DNA of 64,000 nt. Source: Flavobacteriales bacterium (GTDB lineage: Bacteria; Bacteroidota; Bacteroidia; Flavobacteriales; Flavobacteriaceae). Below are positions 1-6,131 of the stretch, one piece after another. Where the stretch lies: assembly GCA_017303755.1 (NCBI GenBank), contig JAFLBS010000001.1, forward strand, positions 1,168,330 through 1,232,329. The letters run 5' to 3'. The stretch's first letter is position 1; every line of letters begins with the position of its first letter. Position numbers and translations under genes: made by a program. The notes beneath the pieces are model-generated. The model was given only the letters and a program-made list of their open reading frames with translations. It was not told the origin of the DNA and made no database searches.

Positions 1-260
1 GTAATGACGATTTCACCATAAGCGAAGGTGATGTTGCATTAGCGCCCAATCCTTCAGCAAATGGATTTACGACTGTTTACTTCCCTGAACTAGTTGATGA
101 AATAAAAGTGTTTGATTTATTGGGTCAAATCGTTTTATCTGAAAATGCCCAAGGAAAAGATCACATTGAGATTTACCTTCCTAACTCAGGGGTTTACTTA
201 GTTACTTTTTATTCTGCAGGAGCAACCATTACCAAAAAATTGCTGGTAGGGCAGAATTGA
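1..260 (+). CDS. NHL-repeat T9SS protein, C-terminal end only (partial)
   Basis: The frame is open from base 3 to the TGA at 258-260, so only the last 85 or so residues of a gene starting outside the window are visible. They form a T9SS type A C-terminal sorting domain: an ALAPNPSANG-type start, a strand with LLGQIVLSE, and a terminal TKKLLVGQN. This piece is almost identical to the end of the complete NHL-repeat gene at 2294-3619, and the terminator that follows is also the same. The missing upstream part is therefore probably an NHL beta-propeller as well. Known from the family: the sorting domain directs secretion across the outer membrane and surface attachment. Inferred: this is the partner copy of a duplicated module. 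Confidence 0.85.
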   Translation, partial: NDDFTISEGDVALAPNPSANGFTTVYFPELVDEIKVFDLLGQIVLSENAQGKDHIEIYLPNSGVYLVTFYSAGATITKKLLVGQN

Positions 261-285
261 GGTTGTTAATACAATTTAAAATAAA

Positions 286-307
286 AAGCAACTCGGGTGA
301 GTTGCTT
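286..307 (+). terminator. Rho-independent terminator after NHL gene copy 1
   Basis: A nine-base perfect stem (286-294 with 299-307) surrounds the loop gggt. It has A-rich DNA on one side and T-rich on the other, so it could work on both strands. The same stem sequence recurs at 3642-3667 and 5622-5650. Confidence 0.75.
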
Positions 308-496
308 TATATTGTTATGTGGGTGTGATTTGTAAATTTGTGCTATTGGTTTAACAGATAGACTCCATTTATAAATACTTATAAATTTGAAACATAAATT
401 TAGCAATTATATTTGTTTTTTATCAATAGAATGTGCTATCCGTTATGTGAAAGGATTCAACCGCAGCGTTGGGTTAAGTTATGTCATCAAGCTTTC

Positions 497-895
497 CTAT
501 TCTAAAATTAGCGTTTTATTATTCTCTTTTAATATAGCAAATAAACTATCTTCACTGATTAATCGATTCTTTTTTAAATCTTCTATTATACAGACATTAT
601 GATGATTAGGATAACAGATATATAAAATACTATCATGAATACTAGGATAAAAATCTTCAGCATCTCCATGAATATCATGTGTTCCTGTCAAGAATCTCAT
701 GCCAATTATGGTTGAATCATTTTTATTTAAAAGTTCATAAAATAATGGATTAGTCATTTCAAATTCATTTTTTTGATAAAACCTTACTTTAAGTATACCC
801 ATTTCGTAAATTTTTTTTTCTCCAAGAAATACATATTTATCATTAAAACAAGATGTTAAAACAATTAGTGATAATAAAAAAAGTAATTTTTTCAT
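497..895 (-). CDS. Small lipoprotein, putative immunity protein of orphan RHS tip 1
   Basis: This 132-residue protein starts with a lipoprotein signal peptide (hydrophobic run, then LTSC with the lipobox Cys near residue 16). The mature protein should be anchored in the inner or outer membrane facing the periplasm. I do not recognise the family. It lies two bases downstream of the orphan RHS tip gene on the same strand, the usual place for an immunity gene in RHS toxin loci. It is very AT-rich, as acquired immunity genes often are. The immunity role is inferred from position only. Confidence 0.6.
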   Translation of the reverse strand: MKKLLFLLSLIVLTSCFNDKYVFLGEKKIYEMGILKVRFYQKNEFEMTNPLFYELLNKNDSTIIGMRFLTGTHDIHGDAEDFYPSIHDSILYICYPNHHNVCIIEDLKKNRLISEDSLFAILKENNKTLILE

Positions 896-897
896 GA

Positions 898-1812
898 TTA
901 TTGTCTTCTTATAATGTCTTCATCTACTAAAAACAAATTTTTTCCTTTTTCAGCTGGTTTTATGCTTTTTAACTCTTTTGGAATACTAAAATTATTAAGC
1001 GTAAAATTTGTTTTAAAAAACAAGGGAGTGAAGCTAAGATTTTTAAACTTTTTATCAGTAAAAGTGCCCGGATAACTCCTATAAATTATCAATGAAGTGA
1101 TTGCATCTAATGGCTGTATTAAGTTTTTTATTTTTGTAGTATTCATACCTGATTGAACTATTCTATAAAAATTCAACATATTGGATGGTAAGTCTGCTGG
1201 TTCAAAAGATGATGAAGATGTAGGATGTAAAGATTGTAGTTTTTCAAATTGAAAACTTACATCTTGGAAAATAGTTAATGCAACAGACTTTTTCTCCTCT
1301 AATGATAATCCAGCAGATATGGCATACTGTCTTTCGACACCAATCGACATTCCTCCCTTAAGTATATCTTGTTTGTAAGTAACACTGTAGCAACCCATAT
1401 GCAGTTTTTCTTTAGAAGGCTCGTTCATAATTTGTCTCCATAAGTTTTGAACGCCTATGTGAGGATCTTTTCTGGTTGTTTCTGTAAATGCATGGGTTTT
1501 ATCAACCCATCCATAGTTTTTTGCAAAAAAAATTCTTCCTTCAAGAATTGCTTTTTCATAATCATCTTTAGGCTTAATCTTTGATACATCTATAGTAGAA
1601 TTATAGGCTAATTGTGCCTCTTCAGCATTTACGTATGGGCCATATATACTTCCCGATTCTCCGTTAATCTTATTAATTTTAAATTCTTCTAAACCCTCAA
1701 GTTCTATTGAATCAATTGGTCTGTTTCCACTAAATTGATAAGGAGTATACCATGGATATTTACTCTCAAGCGGATCCACCGCAAAAAACCTACCCACTCT
1801 AGGGTCGTGCAT
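898..1812 (-). CDS. Orphan RHS core fragment with unique C-terminal tip (cassette 1)
   Basis: The 304-residue ORF opens with the RHS-associated core motif DPRVGRFFAVDPLE and then carries a tip of roughly 265 residues unrelated to the other tips here. The core reading frame continues upstream of the ATG to about 1938, and further open to a TAA near 1990, but contains no ATG, GTG or TTG start. Translation could begin only at this internal methionine. There is no signal peptide, no YD-repeat shell and no upstream RHS gene. I do not recognise the tip. It has conserved-looking patches such as YGWVDKTHA and GCYSVTYKQD (His and Cys available) but no assignable fold. Most likely this is a silent spare toxin tip that could be recombined onto the main RHS gene at 6132-16676. 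A short expressed protein cannot be excluded. Confidence 0.7.
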   Translation of the reverse strand: MHDPRVGRFFAVDPLESKYPWYTPYQFSGNRPIDSIELEGLEEFKINKINGESGSIYGPYVNAEEAQLAYNSTIDVSKIKPKDDYEKAILEGRIFFAKNYGWVDKTHAFTETTRKDPHIGVQNLWRQIMNEPSKEKLHMGCYSVTYKQDILKGGMSIGVERQYAISAGLSLEEKKSVALTIFQDVSFQFEKLQSLHPTSSSSFEPADLPSNMLNFYRIVQSGMNTTKIKNLIQPLDAITSLIIYRSYPGTFTDKKFKNLSFTPLFFKTNFTLNNFSIPKELKSIKPAEKGKNLFLVDEDIIRRQ

Positions 1813-1938
1813 TCTAAAGGTGTAGTTTAATGAATTCCCTTCGCCTTTAATTTCATCATCTTTTTCCTGGCCTTGGAAGCCATAACGGTAGCTACCATCG
1901 GTGGCGTGACGGTTGGGTACTAAACTTCCAAAAGGATA
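1771..1938 (-). repeat. RHS core homology block, copy 1
   Basis: This stretch of about 168 bp is almost identical by eye to 6970-7136 in the main RHS gene and clearly related to 5222-5378 in cassette 2. It encodes the core from YPFGSLVPNRHATDG to the FAVDPLE motif. Similarity to the main gene stops sharply after the bases encoding YPFGS, as expected for a recombination boundary. Confidence 0.85.
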
Positions 1939-2120
1939 TGTACTTTTTTGTATAAGAACGTGAGGTAAATATAGGAAAAAACCATATTAAAAATGCGTTT
2001 TTTGGAGTTAAATTTTTGTCATTTTAATAAGGAAAAAATGATTGTTTTTTCGAAAAACTGTAACTTAATTTAATAACAAATATAATATGAATATTACTTT
2101 TTGATGGAAATATATGTGAT
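1939..2120 (-). repeat. Orphan-cassette leader repeat, copy 1
   Basis: The first 42 bases (1939-1980) are identical to 5379-5420 and the rest is a diverged match up to about 5560. The main RHS gene has nothing like it. On the minus strand it contains a TATATTTG match to the Bacteroidota -7 box (2077-2084), aligned with TATTTTTG in copy 2 (5518-5525), but I see no clear -33 TTG. It may be a weak promoter or leader for the tip cassette. The remaining bases to 2293 are AT-rich and hold no gene I can support. Confidence 0.75.
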
Positions 2121-2293
2121 GCTTTTAAAGGATAATTTGATTTGGAGAGTTTTTTTTACCCTATTTTAATATCTATAAAAAGGATTTGAATGGAAGTGAA
2201 TATTATGAATTTAGTATTTATTTACTATTTTTAAAAATGATATTACTATTAATCTAAAATGCATTATTTTTACAATATACTAAAAATTAGCCT

Positions 2294-3619
2294 ATGAAAA
2301 ATTATGTATTAGCCCTTTTTACAGTGATTCCATCTCTATTATTTTCTCAAACCATAACTACTATTGCTGGTACAGGTCTTTCTACTTACAATGGAGATGG
2401 GTTGTCTGCTACTGCCACCAATTTAGGGAATGTTGGAATTATGACTTTCAACAATAATGGAGAGTTACTATTCCCGGACAGTTCAAAAAATTTAATACGA
2501 AAAGTTCACACTAATGGAGTTATTACTACAATCGCAGGGACTCAAAGCTCGGGATATAACGGCGAAAATATATTGGCAATTAATGCCGATTTATACACTC
2601 CAAACGCTGTTGTGGTAGACGGCTTTGGAAATATCTTTTTTAGCGAATTAGGAAATTGTCGTGTCAGAAAAATTGACACTAATGGAATCATCACGACCAT
2701 AGCTGGTAATGGGGAATGTGTTTCATCAGGTGATTTTGGCTTGGCGGTTCAGGCTAGAATACGTTATCCCCAATCTATTTCTATAGATTCAGGAGGCAAC
2801 ATCTATATCTGTGAATCTGTAACTCATAAAGTACGCAAAATTGACACATCTGGGATTATTACTACAATTGCAGGTACTGGCATTGCTGGTTATAATGGAG
2901 ATGGAATATTAGCTACTAATGCTCAAATTAGTCAACCTGGTGGAGTGGTTGTTGATCCACAAGGAAATATTTTTTTTTCAGAACATTTTGGACAACGGAT
3001 TCGTAAAATAGATACAAATGGTATTATTTCAACTGTAGCTGGTACAGGAATTGCCGGTTTTAATGGTAATAACATTCAAGCAAATACCGCTCAAATCAAT
3101 AGACCAACAGGAATAAGAATAGACGCTCAGGGAAATCTTTATTTTGCTGATTCCTATAACAATAGAATTAGAAAGATAAATACCAATGGAGTAATTACTA
3201 CCATAGCCGGTATGGGATTACAAGGTTATACAGGAGATGGTGGTTCTGCTTTATCTGCTATGCTCAACACACCATCCGATTTGTTGTTTGCCCTTGATGG
3301 TAGTATGTACATCAGTGATAATTTTAATTATAGAATTCGAAAAGTTACCAATGTTTTGGGCAATGAGGATTTCACAATAAGCGAAGGTGATGTTGCATTA
3401 GCGCCCAATCCTTCAGCAAATGGATATACGACTGTCTACTTTCCTGAACTAGTTGATGAAATAAAAGTATACGATTTATTGGGCCAAATCGTTTTATCTG
3501 AAAATGCCCAAGGAAAAGATCACATTGAGATTTACCTTCCTAACTCAGGGGTTTACTTAGTTACTTTTTATTCTGCAGGAGCAACCATTACCAAAAAACT
3601 TGTGGTAGGGCAGAATTAA
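2294..3619 (+). CDS. Secreted NHL-repeat protein with T9SS sorting domain
   Basis: This 441-residue protein starts with a Sec signal peptide (about residues 1-19, ending LLFSQ). Six repeats follow, of the type TTIAGTG-x-x-x-YNGDG with intervening NxxFSE and RIRKI segments, typical of NHL beta-propeller blades. Residues from about 355 to the end are a T9SS type A sorting domain (LAPNPSANG, LLGQIVLSE, TKKLVVGQN). Known from the family: NHL propellers bind proteins or ligands, and T9SS exports cargo to the surface. The specific ligand is unknown. The gene stands alone on the plus strand between two minus-strand toxin-tip cassettes, and its 3' end is nearly identical to 1-260. It appears to be part of the duplicated unit; whether it has anything to do with the toxins is open. 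Confidence 0.9.
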   Translation: MKNYVLALFTVIPSLLFSQTITTIAGTGLSTYNGDGLSATATNLGNVGIMTFNNNGELLFPDSSKNLIRKVHTNGVITTIAGTQSSGYNGENILAINADLYTPNAVVVDGFGNIFFSELGNCRVRKIDTNGIITTIAGNGECVSSGDFGLAVQARIRYPQSISIDSGGNIYICESVTHKVRKIDTSGIITTIAGTGIAGYNGDGILATNAQISQPGGVVVDPQGNIFFSEHFGQRIRKIDTNGIISTVAGTGIAGFNGNNIQANTAQINRPTGIRIDAQGNLYFADSYNNRIRKINTNGVITTIAGMGLQGYTGDGGSALSAMLNTPSDLLFALDGSMYISDNFNYRIRKVTNVLGNEDFTISEGDVALAPNPSANGYTTVYFPELVDEIKVYDLLGQIVLSENAQGKDHIEIYLPNSGVYLVTFYSAGATITKKLVVGQN

Positions 3620-3641
3620 GGTTGTTAATTCAATTTAAAAT

Positions 3642-3667
3642 AAAAGCAACTCGTGTGAGTTGCTTTT
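3642..3667 (+). terminator. Rho-independent terminator after NHL gene copy 2
   Basis: An eleven-base perfect stem (3642-3652 with 3657-3667) surrounds the loop gtgt and is followed by a T run. It is the same stem sequence as at 286-307 and probably also ends the minus-strand immunity gene at 3716. Confidence 0.85.
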
Positions 3668-3715
3668 TTTATGTATTACATTCACGCTAAGGGATTCTTG
3701 TGAGGGCTGTGAAAC

Positions 3716-4396
3716 TTATTCATCAAATGACCAAAAAATTAGAATTTGTTCAGAGTTTTTATTCTCGATTAAATAATTCTCTATTTCAGTTATTCTTTCT
3801 ATTTCATCATTAAATTTTAATGAATTAATTTGATAGTAATATTTTGAAATTAAATAACTATCTGAGATTTGTGGGTTATATAAATAATTATTTCTTGTAG
3901 GCTCAAAAAAATAGTCATACTTAAAAAGTAGTTTATTTATTTCCCATTTAATTGGTTTATATGTTATGAACCAATCGTTGAAAAAGATATATGAGTTGTA
4001 TTTTACATAATATTCTTTCCATGTATCATAGTTAATATAATTTATAGAATTTCCTTTAAACTCAATACCATCATTAATTATTGAATTTAAAACTTCGTTA
4101 GTAAATTCATATTCATTTTTAATATTACCTTTAAAATTAGTTAGGAAAAACTTGTTTTTAGTTAATGATTCATAATTTTTTCTTAATTCATTAAGTAAAA
4201 ATTTAGCATTTGCAATAACAAATTCTTTATCATTATTTTTTTCTATGTAATTAATTTTTTGTAACGCTTTATTATACCCATTTTTATTATACAAAGCAAT
4301 TTCAACATTATCTTCCATATTCATTTTCTTATCGTTACAGGAAAAATTAAATAAAATTAGAATAAAAAATAAGACTTTATTTACCACTCTTTTCAT
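3716..4396 (-). CDS. Lipoprotein, putative immunity protein of orphan RHS tip 2
   Basis: This 226-residue protein begins with a signal peptide ending FNFSC (lipobox Cys at about residue 20), so it should be a periplasm-facing lipoprotein. The body is rich in Asn, Lys, Tyr and Ile, consistent with very AT-rich DNA, and I recognise no domain. It overlaps the end of the orphan tip gene upstream by 20 bases, so the two would be translationally coupled. Position and coupling suggest an immunity role. The lipoprotein location is odd if the partner tip really is a nuclease. Confidence 0.6.
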   Translation of the reverse strand: MKRVVNKVLFFILILFNFSCNDKKMNMEDNVEIALYNKNGYNKALQKINYIEKNNDKEFVIANAKFLLNELRKNYESLTKNKFFLTNFKGNIKNEYEFTNEVLNSIINDGIEFKGNSINYINYDTWKEYYVKYNSYIFFNDWFITYKPIKWEINKLLFKYDYFFEPTRNNYLYNPQISDSYLISKYYYQINSLKFNDEIERITEIENYLIENKNSEQILIFWSFDE

Positions 4397-5309
4397 ATTG
4401 TTCAGTCATATTGTCTATAATAGCTTCTGTATTCTCATTTTGATTATCCCTTAGGATTAATCCTCCACCTAAACTCTGTAATATTCTTAATTTCTCATCT
4501 ATAGCGGATTTCGTATTACTGTTTTTTGTAATCTCTAGAAAAGTATCCTTATCAGTGACTAAAACAGTAATTTCATTATTAGACTTTCGTTCTTTAGCAG
4601 TTTCAATTGCTTGATCAAGACCTTTTAATATCTTGTCTTTAGCACTTCTACCTGATCCAACGGTTTTAATTTCTGCATAAATCTTTGTTTCACTAGTTAA
4701 ACTAATCTTTTTTAAATATTCTTTTCCATTAATATCGTTTAATTCTATTCCCAAATCATCTTGATAAATTCTTATATAACCACCATCTGGACCAATAAAT
4801 TTCACTCCTTTCTTAGCTTTATCAATCATTGATTTAATTGGATTTACAGTTATTACAGCATCATATTTTTTACCTGGTGAGCTTGGTTTAGCAACTGCTC
4901 TAAAAAAAGGCAACAATCCTATTGTGAAACTTGAAGCCCCTATCGTCTCTCCGATAGCTCCTTTTAAATTACCATGATAAGAAATTAATTGTTTTTCTTG
5001 TTGTGGTGTTCTATTTTTAATTTTTCTTAACCTTACATAATTTTCAAAATATAAAAAAACACTTTTGTCATACAAAGGTGCTAAAGGAGCATATTTTATA
5101 ACTGCTGCATATATTCGCGGGTTGGGATAATCACCATTAATATCTGAATTATATAATGGATTATTATCAGCATAACTATATGTTGAAGAATCTGGAAATT
5201 CTGTCTCATGAGAATCAGGTGAAAACCATCTACCAACTCTTGGATCCAACATCCTAGCCCCGAAATCATAGCTATTCCCTTCGCCTTTAACTTCATCATC
5301 TTTTTCCAT
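4377..5309 (-). CDS. Orphan RHS core fragment with nuclease-like tip (cassette 2)
   Basis: This 310-residue ORF starts within the RHS core (MEKDDEVKGEGNSYDFG, then LDPRVGRWFSPD at about residues 21-32) and continues into a unique tip. The core frame extends upstream to about 5378 without another clear start. The tip has Glu121 in a GAIGE context, Asp150 and an E-x-K pair (Glu213, Lys215, in YAEIKTVGSG), followed by a helix-like KDKILKGLDQAIETAKE stretch. This arrangement resembles PD-(D/E)xK nuclease-fold toxins. That is a pattern-level inference and other folds are possible. The ORF has no signal peptide or RHS shell, so it is probably a stored or displaced tip. Confidence 0.7.
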   Translation of the reverse strand: MEKDDEVKGEGNSYDFGARMLDPRVGRWFSPDSHETEFPDSSTYSYADNNPLYNSDINGDYPNPRIYAAVIKYAPLAPLYDKSVFLYFENYVRLRKIKNRTPQQEKQLISYHGNLKGAIGETIGASSFTIGLLPFFRAVAKPSSPGKKYDAVITVNPIKSMIDKAKKGVKFIGPDGGYIRIYQDDLGIELNDINGKEYLKKISLTSETKIYAEIKTVGSGRSAKDKILKGLDQAIETAKERKSNNEITVLVTDKDTFLEITKNSNTKSAIDEKLRILQSLGGGLILRDNQNENTEAIIDNMTEQYEKSGK

Positions 5310-5378
5310 CCCATTAAAGCCATAACGGTAGCTACCATCAGTGGCGTGACGGTTAGGTACTAAACTTCCAAAAGGATA
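5222..5378 (-). repeat. RHS core homology block, copy 2
   Basis: This block is homologous to 1771-1938 and 6970-7136 but more diverged at its 3' end (RWFSPD instead of RFFAVDPLE). The segment encoding YPFGSLVPNRHATDGSYRYGF is nearly identical in all three copies. Confidence 0.8.
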
Positions 5379-5560
5379 TGTACTTTTTTGTATAAGAACG
5401 TGAGGTAAATATAGGAAAAAATCACATCAAATAATGTAGTTTTTGGAGTTAAATTTTGTTCATTATTAGTAGGTGAAAAATGATTGTTTTTTGAAAAGTT
5501 AAGACTAAATTGAATAACAAAAATAGAATTATGAGTATTGCTTTTTGATGGAATATATAA
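5379..5560 (-). repeat. Orphan-cassette leader repeat, copy 2
   Basis: The first 42 bases match 1939-1980 exactly, then diverged similarity continues to about 5560. On the minus strand it has TATTTTTG (5518-5525) aligned with TATATTTG in copy 1, a possible -7 box without a convincing -33 element. Confidence 0.75.
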
Positions 5561-5621
5561 TAAGAATTTGAAGCGTTTTTTAAAGATTATTGATGCTTTG
5601 AGTTTTTGCTTTTTATGAATG

Positions 5622-5650
5622 AAAAAGCAACTCGGTTAAAGTTGCTTTTT
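5622..5650. terminator. Bidirectional terminator and remnant of a third NHL-gene end
   Basis: An eleven-base stem (5622-5632 with 5640-5650) is the same stem sequence as at 286-307. The following 45 or so bases resemble 308-352, including the phrase GTGTGCTATTGG. Only this tail of the duplicated unit survives here; no NHL coding sequence precedes it. It probably ends the RHS operon on the minus strand. The rest of 5651-5780 holds no gene I can support. Confidence 0.7.
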
Positions 5651-5780
5651 TATTGCTTTGTGGGTATGGATTGTAAATGTGTGCTATTGGAATTATTAAA
5701 ATCAAGACTGTTTTATCATTCCGCAAAGTCTCCTGACCTTTCGGAGCTGAAGATTAGTTGCTTTTTTGTTTATTGTATGA

Positions 5781-6125
5781 TTACAAATCATCGCTATCAG
5801 GTTGTTTTCTTATAAATTCATGAATCCATAAATTTAATAATTCTAACGAATGAAAATCGTCAGAACTATAAAGTCTAATAATTCTTTCACAGTCATATTT
5901 TTTTATACATTTTTCAGCATAATTACTTTTTACAAAAAAATAAAAATTATCAAAAAAGTCTCTTACAATTGAATCTTCTTTTGCTATAATATAACCTTTA
6001 AAGAATATGTAAAAATCTTCCACCTTTTGAATTGAAAAAAGTGAAGGCCTCTCTAATACATATAAAATTAAATTTATATTTTCTATTTTAAAATCATTAT
6101 TTTCCATAATCTGAAAAAAACTCAT
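5781..6125 (-). CDS. Putative cytoplasmic immunity protein of the main RHS toxin
   Basis: This 114-residue protein begins six bases after the RHS stop codon. An alternative start at Met7 would shorten it slightly. It has no signal peptide or membrane segment, so it should stay in the cytoplasm. It is acidic and aromatic-rich, with no recognised domain. Being directly downstream of a polymorphic toxin tip is the classic immunity position. A cytoplasmic immunity protein implies that the tip acts in the cytoplasm. The function is inferred from context only. Confidence 0.6.
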   Translation of the reverse strand: MSFFQIMENNDFKIENINLILYVLERPSLFSIQKVEDFYIFFKGYIIAKEDSIVRDFFDNFYFFVKSNYAEKCIKKYDCERIIRLYSSDDFHSLELLNLWIHEFIRKQPDSDDL

Positions 6126-6131
6126 TAATAT

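Noticed and set aside
387-602. 71-residue plus-strand reading frame
   Set aside because: It overlaps the 3' end of the lipoprotein gene on the other strand and has no coding-type composition or signal.
2294-3300. Regular repeat spacing that could suggest a CRISPR or tandem DNA array
   Set aside because: The repeats are coding (NHL blades) and imperfect, with no conserved spacers.
5096-5338. 80-residue minus-strand frame upstream of cassette 2
   Set aside because: It is a shifted frame of the RHS core coding DNA; the correct frame gives the MEKDDE and DPRVGRW core.
5606-5815. 69-residue plus-strand reading frame
   Set aside because: It runs through the terminator hairpin and into the immunity gene on the other strand; no domain and no start context.
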